Assembly (NCBI GenBank): GCA_903895725.1
Contig: CAITUV010000054.1
Location: forward strand, 1-64,000
DNA from: an uncultured Myxococcales bacterium
GTDB taxonomy: Bacteria > Myxococcota_A > UBA9042 > CAIXZC01
Direction: 5' to 3'
DNA: 64,000 nucleotides
Shown: in pieces, positions 1 to 7,469 of the stretch
Position numbering within the stretch: the stretch's first letter is position 1
How the letters are laid out: every line of letters begins with the position of its first letter
The notes under the pieces: generated by a model
What the model was told of the DNA's origin: nothing
The model's input: the letters and a program-made list of their open reading frames with translations, nothing else
Databases searched by the model: none
Position numbers and translations under genes: made by a program

Positions 1-132
1 CCACGCCACGGCCGTGCCGCAGTCCCCACGGGGCCAGTCGCCGTTTCATGTCCAGGAATCGCTTCCGCAATCACGACCGCTGAATCGCAGGCGGTACACC
101 TGAGCCGAGAATCCCCGGTCTACTTGCGGTGA
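1..132 (+). CDS. possible 3' end of a gene cut by the window edge
   Basis: Frame 1 is open from the first base to a TGA at 130-132. That stop overlaps the GTG start of the BrxL-like gene (129-131) in a GTGA arrangement, the same junction found between the next two genes (1124-1127). This suggests a translationally coupled upstream gene. The 43 residues carry no motif I recognise, so this could also be chance or the remnant of the missing BrxL N-terminus in another frame. Confidence 0.25.
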   Translation, partial: PRHGRAAVPTGPVAVSCPGIASAITTAESQAVHLSRESPVYLR

Positions 133-1127
133 GAGACGAAGTCGAGGAAGATGACTACGCCTTCTACATCGAGGACCTGCGCCCAATCCAACTCAGTCGG
201 TTCGACTTCGACGGGTACGTTGAGGGACGGAAGCGGTTCACCCGAGACGAATGGTTGGACATCGTCCTCCGTTCCGTAGGCCTCGAGGGCGGGATGCTGT
301 CCCCCCGCCTCAAGCTCCATTTCGTCGCACGGCTGGCTCCGCTGGTTGAGCCGAACTTCAACTTCGTCGAGCTCGGCCCGCGGGGCACCGGCAAGTCCTA
401 CTTCTTCAGCGAGTTCTCTCCGTACTCAACGCTGATTAGCGGCGGGCAGGCAACCAAATCGGTCCTATTCTACAACAACGCCCGAAGGCGCATCGGTCTG
501 GTGGGGTTCTGGGACACTGTGGCCTTTGACGAGGTGGCGGGGATCAAGATCAAGGATCCCGACACGATCCAGATAATGAAGGACTTCCTTGCCAACGGGA
601 GATTCTCACGCGGAGTCGAAGTCATTGCGGACGCCAGCATGGCGTTCATCGGCAACATCGACCACTCCATTCAGCAGGTCGTTGCGTCGACCGAGCACGA
701 CCTCTTCATCCCGCTCCCCAAGGAGTTTGACCTGGCCGTGATGGACCGGTTTGCCTGCTACCTGCCCGGTTGGGAGATGCCCAAGAACAGCAGCGACTAC
801 CTGACCGGCAACTACGGATTCATCACCGACTACCTTGCCGAGGCCTTCCACTACCAGTTCGCACACTCAAATCGCTATGAGGAGGTAACCCGGCGCATCC
901 GGCTGGGGAAGGCTGTGGAGGGTCGGGACGAGAAGGGGATCAAGAAGACGGTATGCGCCTTCCTCAAGATCTTGCACCCCGATGGCCCTCCGAGCGACGC
1001 CGAGTTTGAGGAGTATGTGGCCTACGCCATCGAGTGCCGGCGCCGCGTCAAGGAGCAGATGAACAAGCGGAAGCCCGACGACGAGTTCGCCAACATCAAT
1101 CTCTCTTACCGGTCGTTCTCGCTGTGA
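129..1127 (+). CDS. brxL: BrxL-like AAA+ ATPase core (BREX defence), without Lon domain
   Basis: This 332-residue protein matches the central AAA+ part of BrxL, the Lon-related protein of BREX anti-phage systems. Visible are the family signature EDLRPIQ near residue 16, Walker A GPRGTGKS (83-90), Walker B VAFDEVAG (about 131-138), sensor-1 MAFIGNID (171-178) and the arginine-finger segment MDRFACYLPGW (205-215), then the helical region ending RRRVKEQ. Known BrxL proteins are about 680 residues, with an N-terminal DNA-binding part and a C-terminal Lon-type protease domain; both are absent here. An in-frame stop at 81-83 and an overlapping GTG (129-131) limit the start. The stop TGA (1125-1127) overlaps the GTG of the next gene. 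Either it is a genuinely minimal, coupled ATPase or a decayed remnant. The ATPase motifs are intact, which favours a functional product. Family call is firm; intactness is uncertain. Confidence 0.8.
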   Translation: MRDEVEEDDYAFYIEDLRPIQLSRFDFDGYVEGRKRFTRDEWLDIVLRSVGLEGGMLSPRLKLHFVARLAPLVEPNFNFVELGPRGTGKSYFFSEFSPYSTLISGGQATKSVLFYNNARRRIGLVGFWDTVAFDEVAGIKIKDPDTIQIMKDFLANGRFSRGVEVIADASMAFIGNIDHSIQQVVASTEHDLFIPLPKEFDLAVMDRFACYLPGWEMPKNSSDYLTGNYGFITDYLAEAFHYQFAHSNRYEEVTRRIRLGKAVEGRDEKGIKKTVCAFLKILHPDGPPSDAEFEEYVAYAIECRRRVKEQMNKRKPDDEFANINLSYRSFSL

Positions 1128-3226
1128 CAGGGGGAGGTGCGGCCCTGCCGATGCCGGTCGCTGAGGCATATGTCGATGACCTACCGACCCCGCTGCCGCT
1201 CGGAGCCGATGTACTCCCACTGGCTGTCTTTGCCACTAGCAAGAAGAAAAAGCGGCTGGCCAGCACGCTTGGCCTGCGGCTGCTCAGCCAGCAGCGAATT
1301 GAGTATTACGCAGAGGACCGGGGCGTCGATTTGCCAGCGGAGCAGACATTGACCGCGTGGCTGCAGTGGCTTCGCCCCTATGTCTTCGCTCTCCGCGCAT
1401 ACAGCCATCTCGTACCCGTGGATCAGCACATTGACCTAACAGTGTCTAAGGAGTTGCTGAACCGATTCACACTGGCCGTGGTCGAGGTCGTCGATGGTGT
1501 GGAGCTGCGAGTCGACGGACGCACCGTCGCTCGCCAGGGACCTAATACGCCGGTCGTCCTTGCGCATGAAGCGGATGCACGACAGACGATCCCGGTCTTT
1601 CTGCGCCGTGCGCTCGCCGATCAGAATGGGCAGGACGCGGGACGCCTGCTTCGGTACCTGGCCAAACCTGCGGCTGAGCTAGCAGGGGATTCTGGACTGG
1701 CACACACGGTGGAGTTGCTGCTGATGACGATCGGCAGTCCAGACGACGTGCTGGCGGAGAAGTTCCTGCGCGAACGCTGTGGAGTAGGTGCGCGGGAGCT
1801 CGGAGTGGTTCGGGATGCGTGCGGGATGGTTTCCGCAGCTCGGGAACTCGCCGCAGAAGAAGCTCGCGTTGCGGCCCGACGCACGCAATGGCAGTCGCAG
1901 GTCGTTGTACTCGCTCGGCCGCTGCTTGGGCTGATGCTCTGTGCCGGGCGCTTACTTCAATTTAGGGACCTTCGGGCTCGCCTTGACGCACATCGCGATG
2001 CTGAGGTTCCGCTTGATTCGGTCAGGAGAGCGTTCGAGCCGCTTGGGATTCCACTAGACCACGAGATCTGGAACCTCCGAGAAATGGAAGAGGCCGACAA
2101 GTGGCTCGCCCAACACCCTGATTTGATGAAGGCCATCTCCCAGGCCGTGTCAGCTGAGGAGGACGCCGCTGAGCGTCGGCGCGCTTTCGAGGCTGGACTT
2201 CAGCGGGCTCGCCTGCACATGCTGGCGCTGGCGCGCTCAAGGGCACCAGACGCCCGCATCCAGGAGCTGATCGCTGTTTGGGATGAACTTGCCGACCGGG
2301 CCGATCCGGAACGGCCGGGAGCGCTGTCCGAAGTCATCCGGAGCTTCGCCGCACAATTGCACTTGGGCACCGACGTGGAGGAGACTATCACAGTGCCTCC
2401 GGAAGGACGCATGTGGTCCGCCAGTCACCTTGTTCTGCTGGGCATCACTGCAGCGGACATCACCGAAGTCAGCGTCGAGGTTCAACGGTACCTCGATGGT
2501 TCGCAGGATGTACAGAGACGCCGGGAGAATGCGTACTCAGCATGGGTGCGGTGCCAGCGGCTACATCAGAAGGTCAAAAGGGTGTCGGTCTGCCTCGGAC
2601 TCCAGGGTTCGCTTAACACGGCAATGAGTTCGGGAACAGGCGGGCCAGCGCAGATCCTCACGATGGACGGTCGCGGCGGAACAGCGCGCTATTCCCGCGA
2701 GCACCGTCGCAACTCACTCACCGGAGGGCTGGGCGAGGTTTTCGTGCTGATGCAGGAAGTGGAGATCTGGCGAGGACTACCTTCTGACAGCCGCTGCCGA
2801 TTGCTTGACCAAGTGGCGGCGGAGTACGCCGACATCAAGGCAAGGGAAGCGATTGAACGGGTCCGTCATGGCGACCCGTCGTCCGAAACCTGGGAGGAGT
2901 CGCTTGCCAGCCTTCTTCGAATCGGCGACTACAGCGGCGCGCGCTGCGACTTACTCGGCGTTGGGCCGGACGAGCAACTCTGGTATCTGGAGGTCAAGGC
3001 AAGTGCTCGCAGGCGGCTGGACCGCTTCCTCCTGAGCGCGCCGGAATGGGAGTTTCTCTCGGACAAGAGCGTCCGCGATCGGTGCGCCATAGTCTGCGTG
3101 TCCGGCGCAGCACCCGGTTTGACGCCGGTTGTAGAGCTTCTTGAACGGCCCGCCTGCCGTGACGAGAAGCTCTTTCACCCCGTGGCATCAATGTACGAAG
3201 TTGTGCTGCATCGGAGCAGTCAGTGA
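1124..3226 (+). CDS. large protein with C-terminal DUF3883 (PD-(D/E)xK-like) domain
   Basis: A 700-residue protein following the BrxL-like gene. I place the start at GTG 1124, which overlaps the previous stop (GTGA); an ATG at 1151 preceded by a GGGGGAGG purine run is an alternative. The last ~120 residues match DUF3883: an Asp in ARCDLLGV, then LWYLEVKAS giving the E-x-K pair of a PD-(D/E)xK nuclease fold, then FLLSAPEWEFL. DUF3883 occurs in plant NO VEIN and in many bacterial defence proteins, often after a sacsin-like GHKL ATPase. The remaining ~570 residues are helical and unrecognised; their early part resembles, from memory, the middle of sacsin/DUF3883 proteins, but no GHKL motif is present. 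Partnership with the BrxL-like ATPase in a restriction-type system is an inference from overlap. Confidence 0.65.
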   Translation: MTGGGAALPMPVAEAYVDDLPTPLPLGADVLPLAVFATSKKKKRLASTLGLRLLSQQRIEYYAEDRGVDLPAEQTLTAWLQWLRPYVFALRAYSHLVPVDQHIDLTVSKELLNRFTLAVVEVVDGVELRVDGRTVARQGPNTPVVLAHEADARQTIPVFLRRALADQNGQDAGRLLRYLAKPAAELAGDSGLAHTVELLLMTIGSPDDVLAEKFLRERCGVGARELGVVRDACGMVSAARELAAEEARVAARRTQWQSQVVVLARPLLGLMLCAGRLLQFRDLRARLDAHRDAEVPLDSVRRAFEPLGIPLDHEIWNLREMEEADKWLAQHPDLMKAISQAVSAEEDAAERRRAFEAGLQRARLHMLALARSRAPDARIQELIAVWDELADRADPERPGALSEVIRSFAAQLHLGTDVEETITVPPEGRMWSASHLVLLGITAADITEVSVEVQRYLDGSQDVQRRRENAYSAWVRCQRLHQKVKRVSVCLGLQGSLNTAMSSGTGGPAQILTMDGRGGTARYSREHRRNSLTGGLGEVFVLMQEVEIWRGLPSDSRCRLLDQVAAEYADIKAREAIERVRHGDPSSETWEESLASLLRIGDYSGARCDLLGVGPDEQLWYLEVKASARRRLDRFLLSAPEWEFLSDKSVRDRCAIVCVSGAAPGLTPVVELLERPACRDEKLFHPVASMYEVVLHRSSQ

Positions 3227-3430
3227 GTGGCCGGGGTCTGTGGTGAAATATGGCAGCACGGGGCGGTAGGCTCAGGACCTGCACTGGACCGGGCATCGGG
3301 GACGTTCGTGTTCGCCGTCGGCGACACCCTCTCCCTCCTCCCCGTGCTCGGCGACGAACCATGGCCCTGGCCGATTTCGAGTCGTGAACGATATCAATGG
3401 GTTCCGATCTGCGTCCCCTTAAGATTTTTG

Positions 3431-3515
3431 TTTATGCCGAGAGGTTGGTTATGCCGAGACGGCTGTCGGGGCCGGCCTAGATCCTGGCCAGGGGGCTGTC
3501 TCTACTTCGCATAAT
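3431..3515 (+). repeat. left terminal inverted repeat of the RIT element
   Basis: Three blocks, TTTATGCCGAG (3431), TTATGCCGAG (3449) and ACTTCGCATAAT (3504), recur in the same order and inverted at the right end. The TTATGCC and GCATAA cores face each other, giving an internal palindromic character expected of recombinase binding sites. The ritC stop codon region lies inside this repeat. Confidence 0.75.
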
Positions 3516-4506
3516 CCTGACCCCTCAGCATGGCGATGAGCCGGTCGGACGGCTTGAAGTTGCCGGGGCGTAGGGTCGGAGGAATCACTTTGCCCAGAGT
3601 CTCCAGCTTGTGGGTGGGGTCGGCTCGGAGGTAGACCTCCGTGGTCTGTGTACTGGCGTGCCCCAGCCACAGCGCCACCTTCCGGATGTCGCCTGTAGCC
3701 TGCAGGGTGTTCATCGCACAGGTGTGGCGCAGCACGTGGGGGGACACTCGCTTTTGGGCCAGGGTCGGCACCTGTGCGACTGCGGCTCCAAGATGCTTCT
3801 TGAGCACGTATTCGAAACCGCCCCGGGTCATGGGCTGGCTCCGAGCATTGAGGAAGACCTCGGGGGCAGCGGCATCTCCTCGGACTGCCAGCCAGGCGCG
3901 CAGCGCTTCGGCCACGGTCTGCCACAGCAGGAGCATGCGCTCTTTGCGGCCCTTTCCGTGCACCCGGATGCAGACCCGGCGGGGCTCGAAGGTCAGTTCC
4001 TCCATGCGAAGGCCCACCAACTCGGAGACGCGAAGGCCGCCTGTCATCGCGACGTATATCATGGCCCGGTCGCGAATCCCGGAGCGCGTTTCCGGATTGG
4101 GCACGGCCAGCAGCGCCTGGCACTCGTTGGCGGTCAGATGCCGGACAAGGCGGGAATCGGTCCGCTGGATGGGGATGGCCAGGACACGACGGGCCTGCTC
4201 CAGTGCCCCGGGGATCCGGTGCTCCACATAGGTCATGAACGACTTGATGGCTGCGAGCCGGGCGTTTCGGGTCTGGGCGGAATTCCCGCGTTGGTCCTGG
4301 ATGTACTCCAGAAAAGCCAGAATCAACTCGCTGTCCAGATGCTCCAGCGCCAAGTCCGAGGGCCGGATTTTCAGGCGGCTGGCGGCAAACTCGAAGAGGA
4401 GCTGGAACGCGTATGCATACGTGTCGCACGTGTGGGGACTGGCGCGACGCTCCATGGGCAGGTGCCGACGCAGGAATGTGGTGATGTGCGGCGCGAGCGG
4501 GGTCAT
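3502..4506 (-). CDS. ritC: RitC tyrosine recombinase
   Basis: Third gene of the trio, 334 residues. An N-terminal SAM-like core-binding domain (about 1-110) is followed by a phage-integrase catalytic domain. Catalytic residues can be assigned: Arg159 in GLRVSEL, Lys185 in HGKGRKE, His257 and Arg260 in HVLRHT, His283 in WLGHAS and the nucleophile Tyr292 in EVYLRAD, so the set is complete. The ATG at 4504-4506 overlaps the ritB stop as ATGA, implying coupled translation. It should act with RitA and RitB to move the element. The RitC label follows gene order. Confidence 0.85.
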   Translation of the reverse strand: MTPLAPHITTFLRRHLPMERRASPHTCDTYAYAFQLLFEFAASRLKIRPSDLALEHLDSELILAFLEYIQDQRGNSAQTRNARLAAIKSFMTYVEHRIPGALEQARRVLAIPIQRTDSRLVRHLTANECQALLAVPNPETRSGIRDRAMIYVAMTGGLRVSELVGLRMEELTFEPRRVCIRVHGKGRKERMLLLWQTVAEALRAWLAVRGDAAAPEVFLNARSQPMTRGGFEYVLKKHLGAAVAQVPTLAQKRVSPHVLRHTCAMNTLQATGDIRKVALWLGHASTQTTEVYLRADPTHKLETLGKVIPPTLRPGNFKPSDRLIAMLRGQDYAK

Positions 4507-5420
4507 GGCTGCACCTCCTGGAAGAACGCCTCGCAGGCGTCTGCGATGTCCGCAGTCAGCTGGGGCGTGAGCTGTAGATACCAGTAGGTCAGCGAGGGGC
4601 AGAGGTGCCCCAGGTAGGTCGACAGCGCCAGCAGATGGCGGTCGACCGGATCCCGGGCGCCCATCGGGCAGGCTTCCAGGGCACGCACCGCGAAGGTGTG
4701 GCGCAGGTCATGCAGCCGAGGCCCCTTGTGTCCAGGTCCCTGGTGCAGGCCGAGTTGGGCCAGGATCTTCCGGAAGGTGGAGTGCACCCGACCGTATTGC
4801 AGGGGCTTTCCAGGCTCGGTCAGGAAGACGTGGTCGTCGGTCCCTCCTGGCCGCCTCCCCCGCAGGTATCGCCTCAGAGTGGAACTGGTGGTCTCGTGCA
4901 GGGGCAGCAGACGGCTCTTCTGAAACTTGGTCTGCCGGATGACAAGACCATCGGACGTGACGTCGTCGAGGCGCAGCGCCAGCGCCTCCGAGACCCGCAT
5001 GCCTGTGGCCGCCAGCAGTCCGAAGAGTGTGAAGAAGGCCCGCCGCTCCGGGAGCGTTGTCGACTCCAGTGTGGTCGCCGCCATCATAATCCGTCGAATG
5101 TCGTCCGGGGATAAGATGTAGGCATTGTATCGCGACGGCACGCTCATCCTGCCGAAGACCCGCACCGGCGGGATCTCATGCGCAGGATTCTCGGTGCGGG
5201 CGTATCGGGCGAAGTGGACTACGATGCGCAACCGCCGCTCCTGCTGTCTCGAGCTGGGCGCCTCCGCTGCCCACTCGACGACCGTCTGCTTCCGTATGTG
5301 CACTTCGCCTCGGGCCGATGCGAAGCGCTCGAAGCCGTGCAGGAGATACTCGTGGATCCCGAGGTCGAAGCCGAAGGACCGGCGCGCGGCCAGGTAGTCG
5401 TCGATTTCCTGTTTCATCAT
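4503..5420 (-). CDS. ritB: RitB tyrosine recombinase
   Basis: Middle gene of the trio, 305 residues. The catalytic domain shows Arg142 in GMRVSEAL, a candidate Lys168, His237 and Arg240 in HDLRHT, His272 in YLGHLC and a C-terminal Tyr281 in YWYLQ as the probable nucleophile. The start ATG (5418-5420) overlaps the ritA TGA, and the stop overlaps the ritC ATG, both as ATGA. A second ATG directly follows the first. Intact by length and motifs. Confidence 0.85.
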   Translation of the reverse strand: MMKQEIDDYLAARRSFGFDLGIHEYLLHGFERFASARGEVHIRKQTVVEWAAEAPSSRQQERRLRIVVHFARYARTENPAHEIPPVRVFGRMSVPSRYNAYILSPDDIRRIMMAATTLESTTLPERRAFFTLFGLLAATGMRVSEALALRLDDVTSDGLVIRQTKFQKSRLLPLHETTSSTLRRYLRGRRPGGTDDHVFLTEPGKPLQYGRVHSTFRKILAQLGLHQGPGHKGPRLHDLRHTFAVRALEACPMGARDPVDRHLLALSTYLGHLCPSLTYWYLQLTPQLTADIADACEAFFQEVQP

Positions 5421-6670
5421 GGCGTCGCCTCCGTCGTAGGCCAGGGCTGCGCCAACTCCCGCAGCATCGCGATGTCCACTTTGGCGTAGATGGCGGTGGT
5501 GTTGACGCTGCGGTGCCTCAGGATCACGCCGATCTGGCCGAGCGACGCTCCTTGCCGCAGCAGCTCGACAGCCACGGAATGACGCAGGATGTAGGCCCCC
5601 TTCGACCGCGTTCTGACGCCGGTGCGCTGCACGGTGCGGAACACCGCGGCCCCGACGGTGGTAGTGGCCAGGGGCCCGATGGGAGCCTGTGAGGTCAGGA
5701 AGACGTGGTCGTCGCCCGCGTCCGGCCGGGCCTCTTCCATGTACCGCAGAATGGCATCCCCCACGTCTTGCGGAAGGGGCAGCCAGTCTTCCCGCCGTGA
5801 CTTGCCCACCACGCGCAGCCGAGCACTCTCCCAGTCAAGGTCCTCCAACCGAAGGTTGGCGACATCAGCCGGCCGCAGGCCCAGCCGGGCCAGCAACAGC
5901 AGAATGGCATGATCGCGCACGCAGGCCGGCAACCCGGGGTCGTTGCAGGGCTCGGTAAGTCGGTCTATGGCGTCCTTGCCCAAGTATCGAGGCAGAGCGG
6001 CCTTCGCCCACCCGGCGAATCGGGGAATGCCCTGAGCCAGATCGGGCTCGCAATGCCCCTGCACGGTGAGGTACCGGAGAAACACCCGGACAGCGGTCAC
6101 CGTATGCCGGGCGTTTGTCCGCCCGGAGCGAGCTGCCCGGTCCAGGACGAACCGTCGCACGTCCCCGGAGGTATACCTCGTGGCGTCCTCGCCCAAGGTC
6201 TTCAGAAACAGCAACAGATGCCGCCGGTAAGAATGGAGCGTGGTGTCCCGGACGCCTCGGTGGCGGCGCATCCAGGACTCGAATTCCAGGAGCAGCGCCG
6301 GAACGCTGGGCACCTGGACCGAAACGACGGCCACGACTCCGCAATGCCGCAGATAGTCCAGAAACCGAATCGCCCCCAGGATCACAGCGCGGCTGTTGCC
6401 GTGACCCCGGGCATCCTTCCGCAGACAGCCACAACTCGGCAGATGCGCGTCAAACGCCTGGAGCACGGCGTCGTCGAATGCCGCGACCTCGATGCCCTGC
6501 GGCCGGGCCCAGTCTGCCAAATGCGCAGCCGTCCGAAGGAACGACCGCACGGTCGACCGCTTGTATCCCTCCTTGACCAGCACCGTGGCGAAGTCGTCGA
6601 GATACGGCGCGGCACCACTGGACCGCAGCCTGCGTAGAACAAACCGATGCTCAAAGAACTCTTCCAGCAT
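5417..6670 (-). CDS. ritA: RitA tyrosine recombinase
   Basis: First gene of the trio, 417 residues from the ATG at 6668-6670, which has a GAGGAGG ribosome site about 6 nt upstream; a GTG at 6697 would add nine residues without such a site. The N-terminal half is a long core-binding region. The catalytic domain carries Arg266 in GLRPADV, Lys290 in VVGKSRR, Arg363-His364, His386 in LRHRS and nucleophile Tyr395 in AIYAKVD. The first histidine of the usual HxxR box is Tyr360 (YILRH). It starts the coupled ritABC unit; no promoter is obvious in the 6671-6750 leader. Confidence 0.85.
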   Translation of the reverse strand: MLEEFFEHRFVLRRLRSSGAAPYLDDFATVLVKEGYKRSTVRSFLRTAAHLADWARPQGIEVAAFDDAVLQAFDAHLPSCGCLRKDARGHGNSRAVILGAIRFLDYLRHCGVVAVVSVQVPSVPALLLEFESWMRRHRGVRDTTLHSYRRHLLLFLKTLGEDATRYTSGDVRRFVLDRAARSGRTNARHTVTAVRVFLRYLTVQGHCEPDLAQGIPRFAGWAKAALPRYLGKDAIDRLTEPCNDPGLPACVRDHAILLLLARLGLRPADVANLRLEDLDWESARLRVVGKSRREDWLPLPQDVGDAILRYMEEARPDAGDDHVFLTSQAPIGPLATTTVGAAVFRTVQRTGVRTRSKGAYILRHSVAVELLRQGASLGQIGVILRHRSVNTTAIYAKVDIAMLRELAQPWPTTEATP

Positions 6671-6746
6671 GAGATCCTCCTCGGGTAACGTGGGCACGTC
6701 ATGTGCTCACTGCGCTCACGCTACTCCCGGGATCCGATGCGCCAAC

Positions 6747-6853
6747 ATTATGCGAAGTCCTGAGACCGCCATCCCACGGCGACCCCCGCAATCTCCGCCG
6801 CCGAGCTGGCGAGGGGCAATCCCAACTCGGCATAATTGGGGACTGGGCATAAA
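6747..6853 (-). repeat. right terminal inverted repeat of the RIT element
   Basis: ATTATGCGAAGT (6747-6758), CTCGGCATAA (6826-6835) and CTGGGCATAAA (6843-6853) are complements of the three blocks at the left end, in mirrored order. The spacing between the inner block and the outer pair is longer here (about 67 nt against 45 nt). Just outside lies an AAAATTA / TAATTTT inverted pair (6855-6882) that could be target sequence. Confidence 0.7.
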
Positions 6854-6865
6854 TAAAATTATGCT

Positions 6866-7300
6866 GTGCTCCGCGTAATTTTGTCCTCCACGTGTCTCTT
6901 CTCCAGGAAGGGCAAGGGAGAATGGAAGGCGAAGACGCCGGTGGACGGGATGCAGCTTGCCCCCGGCCCGTACGTTGTGAAGATCACGGACGAGCGCTTC
7001 GAAGCGATTGAGCGGGAGGTCACAGTGCCTCCCGGTGACGCGGCCGAAGTCGAGCTGGAGCCGCGGGCGACGCTTGGGACGCTCTCGATCCGAGTAGTGG
7101 ACGAGGCGGGAGATCCCGACACGGCGGACCTCTTCGTGGATGGACGCAAGCAGAAGGGAACCGGCCCCTGGCCGCTCAAGCCGGGCAAGCACCGACTGCT
7201 GGCGAAGAAGAACGGCAAGACCCTGCTCGACCAGGAAGTCGAAGTCGAGGCGGGCGACGAGCTGGACATCGACGTGGCGACAGGGGCCGAGGGGCCCTAG
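6866..7300 (+). pseudogene. C-terminal fragment of a PEGA-like surface protein, truncated at the RIT end
   Basis: From about residue 17 the reading frame encodes a PEGA-like beta-sandwich: a VDGMQLAPGPYVVKIT segment, then TLSIRVVDEAG and a LFVDGRKQKG strand-turn followed by PLKPGKHRL. PEGA-type modules occur in surface and kinase-linked proteins of this kind of bacterium. There is no signal peptide or membrane segment; the frame begins in RIT-flanking sequence (GTG 6866) after a TAA at 6854-6856, only bases from the element end. I infer a longer gene that lost its 5' part to RIT insertion or rearrangement. The missing half is not on the other side of the element (3227-3430). Confidence 0.6.
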
Positions 7301-7342
7301 AGCACCAGACAGCGAGGGCCCCCCCCGGGCGGTTTCGCTCCC

Positions 7343-7364
7343 CTTCCGGTAGCGCTCCCGGAAG
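7343..7364 (+). terminator. hairpin between the PEGA fragment and the next gene
   Basis: CTTCCGG (7343-7349) pairs perfectly with CCGGAAG (7358-7364) around an 8-nt loop. There is no U tract, so factor-independent termination is only possible. Confidence 0.35.
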
Positions 7365-7469
7365 AACGACAGTCAAAGAAGATCGGAGAACAATCCTCTT
7401 CTACGCACGCCTGTGCGGGGGTAACATGGACTGCCCGGGCTCAGGCGGGGCTTCAATCGGGAGCGGACG

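Larger units (their letters stand above)
3431..6853 (-). mobile_element. RIT element (recombinase in trio)
   Basis: Three tyrosine-recombinase genes (ritA-ritB-ritC) lie in one direction with 4-nt ATGA overlaps, the defining organisation of RIT elements. They are bracketed by matching inverted ends: on the left TTTATGCCGAG (3431-3441), TTATGCCGAG (3449-3458) and ACTTCGCATAAT (3504-3515); on the right the complements ATTATGCGAAGT (6747-6758), CTCGGCATAA (6826-6835) and CTGGGCATAAA (6843-6853). The element is about 3.4 kb with no cargo. The right end abuts a truncated PEGA-like gene, and the left end lies ~200 bp after the DUF3883 gene. No clear target duplication is visible. Exact outer ends may be a few bases off. 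The 204 bp between 3226 and 3431 holds no recognisable gene. Confidence 0.85.

Noticed and set aside
3227..3430. Possible small gene or missing half of the PEGA-like gene left of the RIT element
   Set aside because: No ribosome site, no motif and no PEGA-like pattern in any frame.
6855..6882. AAAATTA/TAATTTT inverted pair just outside the RIT right end as a terminator
   Set aside because: The stem is AT-only with a 14-nt loop and lies at an element junction; more likely target-site sequence.
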